A DNA stretch of 30,726 bases, taken from Deltaproteobacteria bacterium (GTDB lineage Bacteria > JAUYMQ01). The notes below the pieces were generated by a model. It did not search any database. It saw nothing but the letters and a program-made list of their open reading frames with translations, and was not told where the DNA came from. Where the stretch lies: positions 1 to 30,726 of the forward strand of contig JAUYMQ010000256.1 in assembly GCA_030698575.1 (NCBI GenBank), given 5' to 3'. A program made the position numbers and the translations under genes. Below, one piece after another: positions 1 through 6,980 of the stretch (position 1 is its first letter; each line of letters starts with the position of its first letter).

Positions 1-388
<388 letters not shown>

Positions 389-457
389 TGCGTCCCTTTA
401 TTCAGCAAAAACGCGGGGCGACCAGACGCCCAGCATGGGCCGGTCTCGCTCCGCTAG

Positions 458-481
458 AACCCCGCGGCCCGCCGCGGGGTT
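458..481. other. Perfect GC-rich hairpin between rpsG and fusA
   Basis: A perfect 10-bp stem (AACCCCGCGG / CCGCGGGGTT) closes a four-base loop in the gap between the rpsG stop and the fusA ribosome binding site. No U-rich tract follows in the direction of transcription, so it is not a standard intrinsic terminator. It is more likely an RNA processing, stability or partial attenuation element. The role is inferred; the symmetry is seen directly. Confidence 0.6.
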
Positions 482-490
482 GACCCACTC

Positions 491-961
491 CTACCAGCGG
501 TAGTGGGCGAACGCCCGGTTGGCTTCCGCCATCCGGTGCGTGTCTTCCTTCTTCTTAATGGTCTCGCCTTCACCCTTCGAAGCGAGGATCAGCTCGGCGG
601 CCAGGCGCTCCGCCATCGTCTTCTCTTTGCGCGCGCGGCTGTACTGAATGATCCAGCGCATGCCCAGCGCCGTGCGCCGCTCCGGCCGCACTTCGACCGG
701 CACCTGATACGTCGCGCCGCCCACGCGGCGCGACTTCACTTCCAGCGCCGGCTTCACGTTCGACAGCGCCTGCTTGAACACGTTCACGCCGGGCTGCCCC
801 GTGCGCTGCTCGATCAGATCCATCGCCGAATAGAAGATCCGCTCCGACAGCGACTTCTTGCCGGCCGACATCAGGTTGTTCAGAAACTTCGACACCGTCT
901 GGCTGTCGTAGCGCGGATCCGCCGGCACCGGCCGGCGCACCGCCTTCTTGCGACGACTCAC
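491..961 (-). CDS. rpsG: 30S ribosomal protein S7
   Basis: S7 nucleates assembly of the 30S head and contacts the E-site tRNA. The 156-residue product starts with the usual [10 protein letters not shown] basic segment, carries the S7 core ([31 protein letters not shown]) and ends with AFAHYRW, the full family length. The start codon is GTG at 961. It overlaps the rpsL stop by four bases (GTGA), and a strong AAGGAGG lies about seven bases upstream, inside the end of rpsL. This implies translational coupling between S12 and S7. Confidence 0.98.
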   Translation of the reverse strand: MSRRKKAVRRPVPADPRYDSQTVSKFLNNLMSAGKKSLSERIFYSAMDLIEQRTGQPGVNVFKQALSNVKPALEVKSRRVGGATYQVPVEVRPERRTALGMRWIIQYSRARKEKTMAERLAAELILASKGEGETIKKKEDTHRMAEANRAFAHYRW

Positions 962-1341
962 TTCCCGGCCTCCTTGGGACGCTTGGCGCCGTACTTCGAC
1001 CGCGACTGCTTGCGCTCGTTCACCCCGGCCGCGTCGAGCGTCCCGCGGATGATGTGGTAGCGCACGCCGGGCAGGTCCTTCACGCGGCCGCCGCGGATCA
1101 TGACGATCGAGTGCTCCTGCAGGTTATGCCCTTCCCCGGGGATATACGCCGTCACTTCGAACCCATTCGTCAGCCGGACGCGCGCCACTTTGCGCAGCGC
1201 GGAATTCGGCTTCTTCGGCGTGGTGGTGTACACGCGGGTGCACACGCCCCGCTTCTGCGGGTTGCCGCGCAGGTGCGGCGCCTTTTCCTTCTTCTCGACA
1301 TCCCTGCGTCCATGCCGGACGAGCTGATTGATGGTCGGCAA
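958..1341 (-). CDS. rpsL: 30S ribosomal protein S12
   Basis: S12 sits at the decoding centre. The 127-residue product contains the invariant segment [19 protein letters not shown], with the streptomycin-determining lysine (Lys43 here) in the sensitive form, followed by [11 protein letters not shown] and [13 protein letters not shown]. The start is TTG at 1341, giving MPTINQL. The nearby ATG at about 1355 is in another frame. A GAGGGG about six bases upstream acts as the ribosome binding site. It is the first gene of the operon; a transposon-like element begins about 90 bases upstream. Confidence 0.97.
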   Translation of the reverse strand: MPTINQLVRHGRRDVEKKEKAPHLRGNPQKRGVCTRVYTTTPKKPNSALRKVARVRLTNGFEVTAYIPGEGHNLQEHSIVMIRGGRVKDLPGVRYHIIRGTLDAAGVNERKQSRSKYGAKRPKEAGK

Positions 1342-1389
1342 AATACCCCTCGCGCATGCTGCTCCAAAAAGTCCCGCTCAAGCCCGCGA

Positions 1390-1418
1390 AATCAAGCCGG
1401 TATCTCGACTTAGGTCAA
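1390..1418 (-). promoter_or_regulatory. Candidate str operon promoter
   Basis: On the minus strand a TTGACC box (1413-1418) is followed after 17 bases by TTGATT (1390-1395). This would start transcription about 40 bases upstream of rpsL. The -35 match is good and the -10 match is weak. The call rests on position and spacing only. Confidence 0.35.
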
Positions 1419-1433
1419 GGGTGCGCCCCGGCG

Positions 1434-1460
1434 GGTAGTGGCCCAGTTTGATCCGTGACA
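1434..1460 (+). repeat. Left terminal inverted repeat
   Basis: Begins GGTAGTGGCCCAGTTTGATC. It is the inverted partner of 5701-5727 and lies 16 bases upstream of the -35 box proposed for the str operon. A GTG inside the repeat (1455) would open the next reading frame, but the better start lies just outside the repeat. Confidence 0.7.
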
Positions 1461-1481
1461 AACCTTGTAGAGGAACCCCGA

Positions 1482-1712
1482 GTGGAACTATATAGACGCC
1501 TCATAGAGGAACAGTATGAGGCGCGGCCTACCGGCTGTGGGGCCAGTTTCGGGGAGATTCTGTGTTGGGAGATTCACTCAAACGGGCTGACGTTCGTCCA
1601 GCTAGCCGAAAAGTGGGGAGTGTCGCTCCCCACCCTCGGCGTCCTGATCGCGGATCACTGCGACCGGCTAGAACGCACTCCGCATGTCACCCACGGGTAC
1701 CAAGCCCGTTAG
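1482..1712 (+). CDS. Small putative helix-turn-helix protein
   Basis: A 76-residue product. The central segment LTFVQLAEKWGVSLPTLGVL reads as a helix-turn-helix, with the LAxxxGVSxxTLxxLI spacing. This suggests a DNA-binding regulator, perhaps of the adjoining restriction genes or the transposase. I chose GTG at 1482 because GAGGA lies seven bases upstream. The in-frame GTG at 1455 lies inside the transposon end and has no ribosome binding site. The stop TAG overlaps the stop of the opposite-strand zinc-knuckle gene. The family is not recognised with certainty. Confidence 0.5.
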   Translation: MELYRRLIEEQYEARPTGCGASFGEILCWEIHSNGLTFVQLAEKWGVSLPTLGVLIADHCDRLERTPHVTHGYQAR

Positions 1713-1876
1713 CAGGTACCAAGGCGATCACGTTCCGCACAGTTCTTACACCGAGGCAGATTGCCGGTACCAGCGGTCTTGTACTGGGGCTCGATGTTGT
1801 TCCCCTCGGTACAGGTGTTACAATCGTGGTAGACGTCCTTAGTCTTACTGCTATGGAAGGGCGCGACTTTTGCCAT
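1709..1876 (-). CDS. 55-residue zinc-knuckle protein
   Basis: On the minus strand an ATG at 1876 follows GGAGG with five-base spacing. It opens 55 codons with two CxxC pairs: HDCNTCTEG near residues 18-24 and PRCKNCAER near 41-49. The spacing suggests one zinc-binding fold. The segment between the pairs (GNNIEPQYKTAGTGNLPRC) resembles small conserved proteins I associate with phage and defence regions, but I cannot name the family. It is convergent with the HTH gene, sharing the bases TTA/TAG at 1709-1712. The strong ribosome binding site and paired cysteines argue that it is real. Confidence 0.6.
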   Translation of the reverse strand: MAKVAPFHSSKTKDVYHDCNTCTEGNNIEPQYKTAGTGNLPRCKNCAERDRLGTC

Positions 1877-1957
1877 ACCGGCCTCCGGTTAGGGGTGCGT
1901 TTTGTCCAACCTACAGCCGGTACCGAACCCCGCTAGATAGGAAAAAATTCTTAGCCC

Positions 1958-2236
1958 ATGCCACGGCAACGCAAGTTCCGCGATTCGGACGATTCTAAGC
2001 TCCGCGAGGATACCGCCGAGACGGCCTTCCGCACGCTCCAAGAGGCCATCGGGGAGCGGCCCAAGACTGTGCCTGGCTCCGAACCTGCCGAGAAGAACGC
2101 GGCGGCAGTCGAGCGCGGGCGGAAGGGCGGGAAGAAGGGCGGCAAGGCACGCGCGGCGGCGCTCAGTCCCCGGCGGCTCACGGCCAGCGCGAAGAAAGCC
2201 GCGCGCAAACGATGGGCGAAGCCCCGCAGCGAGTAG
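1958..2236 (+). CDS. Small basic Gly/Lys-rich protein, upstream partner of vsr
   Basis: A 92-residue, strongly basic protein. The N-terminal half is acidic and helical (FRDSDDSKLREDTAETAF). The C-terminal half is a histone-H1-like run, GRKGGKKGGKARAAALSP, followed by KKAARKRW. This GRKGGKKGGKARA...AARKRW pattern recurs in many small bacterial proteins of unproven function and probably binds nucleic acid. The ATG at 1958 follows a weak GGAAAA. It ends 10 bases before the vsr start, so the two are probably co-transcribed. Confidence 0.6.
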   Translation: MPRQRKFRDSDDSKLREDTAETAFRTLQEAIGERPKTVPGSEPAEKNAAAVERGRKGGKKGGKARAAALSPRRLTASAKKAARKRWAKPRSE

Positions 2237-2246
2237 GACCCCTCAG

Positions 2247-2666
2247 ATGGCCGACGTGTTCAGCCCTGCCAAGCGTTCAGCGATCATGTCCCGCGTTCGG
2301 AGTCGCGGCAACGCGAGTACCGAATTGCGGGTTGTGCGCGCCCTGCGGCAAGCGGGCATTACCGGATGGCGGCGGCATCTTCCCCACGTCCCCGGAAGCC
2401 CCGACTTCGTATTCCCCAAGGCGCGCGTGGCGCTGCACGTTCACGGGTGCTTCTGGCATGGGTGTACGCGATGCAGTGCAGGCGACGCTCCCGCGACGAG
2501 ACGCAACTACTGGATTCCAAAGGTCGCCCGGAACCGAGCGCGGGATGCGCGCAATCGGCGCGCCCTTCGGCGAGCTGGCTACCGGACTCTGCAAGTTTGG
2601 GAGCACGAGCTAAGAGAGAATGGCTGGCTTCGCCGACTGCGCCGTCGCCTTAGCGCCGCCGGATAG
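2247..2666 (+). CDS. vsr: Very short patch repair endonuclease (Vsr)
   Basis: Vsr nicks DNA at T:G mismatches left by deamination of 5-methylcytosine and usually accompanies C5-cytosine methyltransferases. The 139-residue product has the N-terminal FSPAKRSAIMSRVRSRG, the catalytic VPGSPDFVFPK with Asp53, and HVHGCFWHGCTRC, which supplies the mismatch-wedging aromatics and the zinc/metal histidine and cysteine ligands. The length fits the family. It is convergent with the restriction gene, overlapping it by 17 bases. The methyltransferase in the same element would create the lesions this enzyme repairs. Confidence 0.93.
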   Translation: MADVFSPAKRSAIMSRVRSRGNASTELRVVRALRQAGITGWRRHLPHVPGSPDFVFPKARVALHVHGCFWHGCTRCSAGDAPATRRNYWIPKVARNRARDARNRRALRRAGYRTLQVWEHELRENGWLRRLRRRLSAAG

Positions 2667-3507
2667 GCGTCGCGGTTGACCGCTGCTGCATCACGCCGCC
2701 CCGCTCAACTGTTGTCGTCCGGACCAGTTCCTTCCCCTTATGGGCAACGAAAAACCTGACGCGGTTGACCTCGGCGTCGTCGCCGCCGAAGCACTGATGG
2801 ATGGCCGCGAGAAATCGAACGTCTGCCAGATGGTGCGGCTCCGGGTTGGGGTTGTTTCGGACGCTCGGAATGGTCGCAGGGAACAGGTAGATGCATGGGG
2901 GCGTGAGGAGATACGGTCCCACTTCTGTTTGACGCCCCTCGCGGAGGGCCAGCTTCGGACAGGGACGCGCCACCGTCCCGCAGAGCCAATCCCACACGAC
3001 CAGCCCGTCCACCTGCTTTTCGTTCGCAATGATCTCTGCGCTCAACCGTGTGTGAATGCCAGACCAGACGTTCCGCCGAGGATCGCCGCCCGGGTTTTCG
3101 CAAATACTCCACAGAATGAACTCCTGGGCGTGGGCTGGGCGCTCGAAGATCGTCGTGTTGTTACCATCGAGGCAGCCCTTAAGCTCAATGACGCACACAC
3201 GGCCATCGGGAAGGGTGACGGTGTAGTCGTGCCTGTTCGCGCCGCCGGACGATTCCCAATTGTAAATAAGCGCACGGTCCTGCATATGGTTCAGGACCAA
3301 CCGCACGAAGTCGCGCTTCGGGTTCATCGTCGCAGCGAACTGCCCGCGGAGACGTTCAATCACGCCACGAAACAGGCCGCCTTGGTAGAAATCCCTCTCG
3401 GACAGGCCATGAGTGCCGAGCGTGTGAGCCTCGGTCCGAAACACCTCGGCCAACTCGACGATTTGCTTCTTGAGATCCTTGTTCCGCTGGCAGGGAATGA
3501 CGCTCAT
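2650..3507 (-). CDS. Putative type II restriction endonuclease (PD-(D/E)XK)
   Basis: A 285-residue protein encoded directly downstream of the cytosine methyltransferase. Its ATG overlaps the methyltransferase stop (ATGA), so the two are translationally coupled. Around residues 94-110, HDYTVTLPDGRVCVIELKG fits the D...ExK nuclease signature (Asp94 or Asp101, Glu108, Lys110). Position and motif argue that it cleaves the site protected by the methyltransferase. I do not recognise its recognition sequence or named subfamily. No frameshift or stop is visible. Confidence 0.75.
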   Translation of the reverse strand: MSVIPCQRNKDLKKQIVELAEVFRTEAHTLGTHGLSERDFYQGGLFRGVIERLRGQFAATMNPKRDFVRLVLNHMQDRALIYNWESSGGANRHDYTVTLPDGRVCVIELKGCLDGNNTTIFERPAHAQEFILWSICENPGGDPRRNVWSGIHTRLSAEIIANEKQVDGLVVWDWLCGTVARPCPKLALREGRQTEVGPYLLTPPCIYLFPATIPSVRNNPNPEPHHLADVRFLAAIHQCFGGDDAEVNRVRFFVAHKGKELVRTTTVERGGVMQQRSTATPIRRR

Positions 3508-4751
3508 GCGACCAGGTGAATCACTGTCGCTTTCGGTGCCAAGATCGGTTCGAGGATTTGATCGGCTAAGTGCCGAACGACCGGGAGAACCACACCGTCG
3601 CCCGTGAGGTGATACGCCTCGTTGTAGTTCTCTGGCAAAGCGTAGCTGTCGGGCAAGCCCATCAAGCGGGCTGTCTCTCGACTAGAGAGCAAGCGCGAGC
3701 GCACCTTCTCGCCTTTCACGACGACGATTAATTGTCGGCTGGACCCGCCCGACGACGTGCGGAGACAGCCCGCCACCCCGTCAAATCGGACTTCGGCCCG
3801 CTGCACCTTATCCCCGTCATCGTCATGGCGGGTGCGCTTGTAGACAGTACCGACCGTGAGCTTGCCCGCCTTCTTCGCGTCACGGACCTTGTCCATGTTG
3901 CGCTTGTTCATCATGCCGAGGAGTTTGGCCGTTTCGTCCCGCGTGTGCCACGCAACGCTCGACGGTTCATCCTCAATGAGGTCCTTCAACCGAATCGTGC
4001 GCCGCGCGGGGGCGGCCATATTCCACCACACCCAATGCTGGCGCGTTTCCTCGTCCAGCCGGCCGTGCGCCGTGCGCAGTGCGCGCGAATGCCAGCGGGC
4101 CGTTGGCTCCGCCGCGACCAGAGCGGGCGGTATGGCAAGGTCGCCCGCCACGGCCACGATGAACAAGCGCGGCCGTGACTGCGGGACGAAGAGGGCGGCG
4201 TCAATTACCAGTGCGCCGAAGTGGTAACCGGCATCCGCGAGCGCCTTGGCGATGGCGGTGAAGTCCTTCCCGCCGTGCGACGTGAGCGTACCGCACACAT
4301 TTTCCAAGGCGACGACGCGAGGACCGCGACCCGCGCCGCTCAGTTTGGTGACCAGCTCCCAAAACGGCCAAAACGTCCCGGACCGGTCGCCCTTCAACCC
4401 CGCTCCCATGCCAGCCAGCGAGAGGTCCTGGCACGGGAAGGACGCCCAAGCCAAGTCCGCGGAATCCCGAACCTCGGCGGCCTCAACGGTGCGCACGTCC
4501 TTCGTGAGAAGCGCGCCATCTCCCCAGTTCTGCCGGTAGATCGCGCTCTTCTTGAAGTCGAAATCATTGGCAAAGACGCAGCGCCATTGAGGACCGAGGC
4601 CAGCCCGGACCATGCCGCCGCCGGCAAAGAACTCAGAGAACGTGAACTGGTGGGCTTGGGCGGGAGCTAGTTCATGCGTGCTTGCAGTCACGGGCACCCC
4701 GAAGTCGAAAGTCACCGCTTTGGTGGCGCTAAGATACCACGAATCAGGCAC
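3504..4751 (-). CDS. DNA (cytosine-5) methyltransferase
   Basis: Transfers methyl from S-adenosylmethionine to cytosine C5. In order along 415 residues: motif [17 protein letters not shown] (38-53), motif IV with the catalytic cysteine [11 protein letters not shown] (Cys107), motif VI ALENVCG (Glu150), motif [13 protein letters not shown] (191-199), a target-recognition stretch of about 150 residues, motif IX around [15 protein letters not shown], and motif X with [17 protein letters not shown]. All catalytic motifs are intact. The start is GTG at 4751; a shorter start is possible because the first 35 residues are not conserved motif sequence. The target site cannot be read from sequence. It leads a two-gene operon with the putative restriction enzyme. 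Confidence 0.93.
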   Translation of the reverse strand: MPDSWYLSATKAVTFDFGVPVTASTHELAPAQAHQFTFSEFFAGGGMVRAGLGPQWRCVFANDFDFKKSAIYRQNWGDGALLTKDVRTVEAAEVRDSADLAWASFPCQDLSLAGMGAGLKGDRSGTFWPFWELVTKLSGAGRGPRVVALENVCGTLTSHGGKDFTAIAKALADAGYHFGALVIDAALFVPQSRPRLFIVAVAGDLAIPPALVAAEPTARWHSRALRTAHGRLDEETRQHWVWWNMAAPARRTIRLKDLIEDEPSSVAWHTRDETAKLLGMMNKRNMDKVRDAKKAGKLTVGTVYKRTRHDDDGDKVQRAEVRFDGVAGCLRTSSGGSSRQLIVVVKGEKVRSRLLSSRETARLMGLPDSYALPENYNEAYHLTGDGVVLPVVRHLADQILEPILAPKATVIHLVA

Positions 4752-4813
4752 TTACGCAATGCCCGGACGACGATTGACAGGCCGAACCGGCCCGCCTAGC
4801 TTCGGGTCCTATT

Positions 4814-4840
4814 CGGGGGTGGCCTTGCCTATGCGTGAGC
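4814..4840 (+). repeat. Possible degenerate internal left end of the IS
   Basis: GGGGGTGGCCTTGCCTATGC lies about 50 bases before the transposase start, where a simple IS1-like element would begin. About 18 of 28 positions can be aligned with the outer left end, including GTGGCC, AT and CGTGA. The match is weak enough to be chance. If real, the insertion sequence alone is about 910 bp and the outer end at 1434 belongs to a second copy or a recruited boundary. Confidence 0.25.
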
Positions 4841-4863
4841 GTTTGAGTAGATTGCCTGTTACA

Positions 4864-5712
4864 ATGAACGTCCTCACGACTGCTAAACGCGCCGCGATAC
4901 TGGCGGCCCTCTGTGAAGGCTCCTCCGTCCGGGCAACCGCTCGGATCGTCCGCGTGTCGCGGACCACGGTCCTCAAGCTGCTGGTTGAAGTCGGGAAACT
5001 GTGCGCGATCTATCAGGACCACACGCTGCGCAATCTGCCAGCGAAGCGGCTGGAGATTGACGAGTTGTGGGCGTTCGTCGGCGCGAAGGCGCGGCGGGCC
5101 ACGCAGCCGGGCCATGGCGATATCTGGACGTTCACGGCCATTGACCCCGACTCGAAGCTGCTGGTCTCATGGCTAGTGGGAAATCGGACGCCGGAAGCTG
5201 CTGGCGAGTTCATGCGCGACGTAGCGTCGCGGCTCGCCAACCGCGTACAGGTAACCACGGACGGCCACCACATGTACCTGACCGCCGTGACGCAGGCTTT
5301 CCACTTCGACGTGGATTACGCCATGCTGGTGAAGCGGTACGGGCAGGCCGTGGGCGACGATACGAAGTACAGCCCGCCCGTGTGCGTCGGGGCGGACAAG
5401 ACGTGGGTCAGCGGGAAGCCGGCCAGGGCGTTTGTGTCCACGTCCTACGTCGAGCGGTCCAACCTTACGGTGCGGATGCAGTCGCGCCGCTACACCCGAC
5501 TCACCAATGCGTTCAGCAAGAAGGTCGAGAATCACGCCCACGCCTTCGCCTTGTTCGCCATGCACTACAACTACTGCCGGGTCCACCAGACGTTGACCAA
5601 GCAGGTGGGCGGGATTCACACCACGCCAGCGATGGCGGCGGGGGTGACGGATCGGGTCTGGCGGGTGGAGGACATAATCTCCCTGCTGGACCCCGCTCGG
5701 CTGTTACAATGA
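4864..5712 (+). CDS. IS1-family DDE transposase
   Basis: A 282-residue transposase. The N-terminal half has a helix-turn-helix ([20 protein letters not shown]). The catalytic core shows [14 protein letters not shown] (first Asp), [11 protein letters not shown] (second Asp) and [15 protein letters not shown] (Glu), then [17 protein letters not shown] and a C-terminal NYCRVHQTL. This matches the single-frame IS1-like transposases. I start at ATG 4864 ([13 protein letters not shown]); the open frame extends back to 4612 but that part lies antisense to the methyltransferase and shows no domain. The stop TGA at 5710 is inside the right inverted repeat. Confidence 0.92.
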   Translation: MNVLTTAKRAAILAALCEGSSVRATARIVRVSRTTVLKLLVEVGKLCAIYQDHTLRNLPAKRLEIDELWAFVGAKARRATQPGHGDIWTFTAIDPDSKLLVSWLVGNRTPEAAGEFMRDVASRLANRVQVTTDGHHMYLTAVTQAFHFDVDYAMLVKRYGQAVGDDTKYSPPVCVGADKTWVSGKPARAFVSTSYVERSNLTVRMQSRRYTRLTNAFSKKVENHAHAFALFAMHYNYCRVHQTLTKQVGGIHTTPAMAAGVTDRVWRVEDIISLLDPARLLQ

Positions 5713-5727
5713 AACTGGGCCACCACC
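5701..5727 (-). repeat. Right terminal inverted repeat
   Basis: Inverted partner of 1434-1460. It includes TGTTACAATGAA, which also occurs exactly at 4856-4867, straddling the transposase start codon. That 12-base direct repeat may be a remnant of end duplication or a transposase-binding site. Confidence 0.7.
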
Positions 5728-5739
5728 GGGGGCGCGCTC

Positions 5740-5768
5740 CCGTTCCCAGGCTTCAGCGTGTGGTCCGG
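5740..5768. repeat. Truncated copy of the triple-palindrome repeat
   Basis: Reads CCGTTCCCAGGCTT then directly CAGCGTGTGGTCCGG. It is the two outer edges of the repeat seen at 6521-6606 with the middle removed, joined at the shared bases GCTT. It abuts the right end of the transposon. Confidence 0.7.
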
Positions 5769-5780
5769 AGCGGTGATGCC

Positions 5781-6125
5781 CTAAAGGGAGAGGACGAGTC
5801 GGAGTCCGGTATTCACCGCGGCCAGCGTGTCTGCCGAAACCCCGCCGGCCCGGTCAGTCAAGTCTCGTCGATCCAGCGTCAGGATCTGGGAGACGTTCGC
5901 GACCGAGTCCTTCGGGAGCCCCGACTCGCGCTTCGGCACCAGCGCATTCCCGGGCGCGTCCAGCAGGCGCAGGTTGGAAGTCAAGGCCACCGCCATCGTG
6001 GTATCGATGCGGCTTCGATTAAAAGCATCGGATTGCACGATCAACAGGGGACGACGGAACCCCGGCTCGGAGCCTTGTGGCTCCCCGAGGTCAGCCCACC
6101 AGACCTCACCACGCTGGATTACCAC
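5781..6125 (-). CDS. mazF: MazF/PemK-family endoribonuclease toxin
   Basis: MazF toxins cut single-stranded mRNA at short sites. The 114-residue protein has the family opening QRGEVWWADLGEPQGSEPG, then RRPLLIVQSDAFN, the TTMAVALTSN segment holding the conserved Thr, and VANVSQILTLDRRDL. The length is standard. The start is GTG at 6125, overlapping the antitoxin stop by seven bases, so translation is coupled to the antitoxin. All key regions are intact. Confidence 0.92.
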   Translation of the reverse strand: MVIQRGEVWWADLGEPQGSEPGFRRPLLIVQSDAFNRSRIDTTMAVALTSNLRLLDAPGNALVPKRESGLPKDSVANVSQILTLDRRDLTDRAGGVSADTLAAVNTGLRLVLSL

Positions 6126-6355
6126 TCGGAACGCGCGGCGATACGTCGCTGCCTGCGGCGGACGGGTTCGTCGAGTTGACTCGGTTCGGCCGCGTAGACC
6201 GCATTCAGCCGCTCAGTCACTTTCGCCGTCCGGTGCTTGGCCAGGTACTCAGTCAGCGCGACGACGAACAGCCGGCTGCGTGAAATGCCGAGCTTCCGTG
6301 CCAGCGAGTCGGCTGAGCTGAAGAGCTCGTCTGGCAGGGAAATGGCGGTTTTCAT
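6119..6355 (-). CDS. Ribbon-helix-helix antitoxin for MazF
   Basis: A 78-residue protein starting MKTAISLPDELFSSADSLAR. This is the MazE/CopG-like ribbon-helix-helix DNA-binding domain (beta strand TAISLP, helices to about residue 45), followed by a basic C-terminal tail (VRRRQRRIAARSEW) that would wrap the toxin. I use ATG 6355, not the longer open frame to 6505, because the family begins here and a promoter lies directly upstream. Autoregulation is expected for this family. Confidence 0.88.
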   Translation of the reverse strand: MKTAISLPDELFSSADSLARKLGISRSRLFVVALTEYLAKHRTAKVTERLNAVYAAEPSQLDEPVRRRQRRIAARSEW

Positions 6356-6361
6356 ACCAGC

Positions 6362-6390
6362 AGTATACCTGAGTAATACTACCTGGGCAA
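6362..6390 (-). promoter_or_regulatory. Promoter and operator of the mazEF pair (probably leaderless mRNA)
   Basis: On the minus strand TTGCCC (6385-6390), a 17-base spacer, then TATACT (6362-6367) stands six bases before the antitoxin ATG. Transcription would begin at or next to the start codon. AGTAT (6362-6366) and ATACT (6376-6380) are inverted around the -10 region, a plausible site for the antitoxin. Confidence 0.6.
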
Positions 6391-6480
6391 GCCGGCCACG
6401 AAGCACCTTGACTCGGCGCGCTCGCCGACCTCGGCCATGCGGTGGTACTCGTCCACGGTGAAGCGCCGGTGCGCGAGCGT
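6379..6480 (-). pseudogene. N-terminal remnant of a Uma2-family nuclease gene
   Basis: On the minus strand the translation reads HRRFTVDEYHRMAEVGERAE before running into unrelated residues and a stop. This matches the start of the intact Uma2 protein at 28647 (HRFTVDEYHRMGEAG). The start codon is missing; about 12 bases appear lost relative to the intact gene. The body is replaced by the mazEF pair, whose -35 box lies at the break. Confidence 0.75.
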
Positions 6481-6505
6481 GCGCTCGGCTCGGCCGCCGA
6501 GTCAA
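6476..6505 (-). promoter_or_regulatory. Promoter/dyad module, copy 1 (before Uma2 remnant)
   Basis: TTGACT, an 18-base spacer, then CACGCT (minus strand). The spacer starts with CTCGGC-N-GCCGAG symmetry, partly overlapping the -35 box, and ends GCCGAGCG. The same block occurs at 7078, 7766 and 8282. Here the -10 is poor, consistent with a dead gene behind it. Confidence 0.45.
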
Positions 6506-6520
6506 TGGTGGCGGGCGCGC

Positions 6521-6606
6521 CCGTTCCCAGGCTTAAGCCGGGGCCCGACCCGGCACTGTGCCTAGGCACAGTGATGTACCGGGCCCACGCTTCAGCGTGT
6601 GGTCCG
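6521..6606. repeat. Triple-palindrome intergenic repeat, copy A
   Basis: About 86 bases holding three successive inverted repeats: CCCAGGCTTAAGCCGGGG, the perfect 20-base palindrome at 6554-6573 (core CTGTGCCTAGGCACAG), and CACGCTTCAGCGTG at 6586-6599. The outer GGGCCCG and CCGGGCCC blocks can also pair. It stands between the first coiled-coil gene and the Uma2 remnant, and could form a large folded RNA or cruciform. Confidence 0.8.
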
Positions 6607-6635
6607 GCGCGGAGGCAAAGGGCTTTCCGTGGTGA

Positions 6636-6980
6636 TTAACTGCGCAGCAGCAACGCGCCGACGGCGATGGCGGTGCCGATGATCCCTACGGCGGTGGGGA
6701 CCCAGAATGTAAACAGCCATTTGAGCGTGACCTGCTGGGCGTGCGAGAGCTCGCTCAGCGTGGCCTGCTGGGCGTGTGAGATCTCGATCGAGAGATCACG
6801 CCGGAGCTCGGCCAGGCGCTGCTCGAGCTTGGCCTCGAACCGCACGAAGTTCGCTTCGTTCAGCTCGCGCAGGTCCCCACGGTAGGTGTGCACGCTATTC
6901 AACAAGTCCACGAGCTCGTTCGTGTCCTCGTCCCCGAACGTCTCGTAGAGTTTGCGGGACAGTTTCGCGGTGACGGGCAC
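6636..6980 (-). CDS. Coiled-coil protein with C-terminal membrane helix (paralogue A)
   Basis: A 114-residue protein. The N-terminal block VPVTAKLSRKLYETFGDEDT is shared with paralogues B and C. The middle is a charged coiled coil (RFEAKLEQRLAELRRDL). The C-terminus is one membrane helix in the shared pattern FTFWVPTAVGIIGTAIAVGA ending LLLRS. It would be a small inner-membrane-anchored protein with a cytoplasmic coiled coil. I choose GTG at 6980 because homology with B and C begins there; the open frame runs to 7082. An 11-residue duplication (SHAQQATLSEL / SHAQQVTLKWL) precedes the membrane helix. No known function. Confidence 0.75.
   Translation of the reverse strand: MPVTAKLSRKLYETFGDEDTNELVDLLNSVHTYRGDLRELNEANFVRFEAKLEQRLAELRRDLSIEISHAQQATLSELSHAQQVTLKWLFTFWVPTAVGIIGTAIAVGALLLRS

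Larger units (their letters stand above)
1434..5727 (+). mobile_element. IS1-like transposon carrying a restriction-modification-Vsr cassette
   Basis: The two ends are inverted copies. The left end reads GTAGTGGCCCAGTTTGAT from 1435; the reverse complement of the right end reads GTGGTGGCCCAGTTTCAT from 5726. That is 16 of 18 positions identical, with a 14-bp exact core (GTGGCCCAGTTT plus AT after one mismatch). Both outer tips begin GGT, as IS1-family ends do. The transposase stop codon lies within the right end, a usual IS arrangement. About 3.4 kb of passenger genes lie between the left end and the transposase. I found no convincing target-site duplication: the 9-base flanks GCCCCGGCG and GGGGGCGCG do not match. 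Either the element has decayed or recombined, or the ends belong to two different copies. Confidence 0.65.

Noticed and set aside
458-481. Intrinsic terminator after rpsG
   Set aside because: Strong stem but no U-tract, and fusA follows in the same operon.
2740-3519. Plus-strand open frame of 259 codons
   Set aside because: Exactly opposite the putative restriction gene, no recognisable motif, atypical composition for a real protein.
4612-4863. N-terminal extension of the transposase by 84 residues
   Set aside because: It lies antisense to the methyltransferase start and shows no domain; known IS1-like transposases begin at the MNVLTT position.
1425-5736. Target-site duplication of the IS1-like element
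   Set aside because: Flanking 8-10 bases (GCCCCGGCG left, GGGGGCGCG right) do not form a direct repeat.
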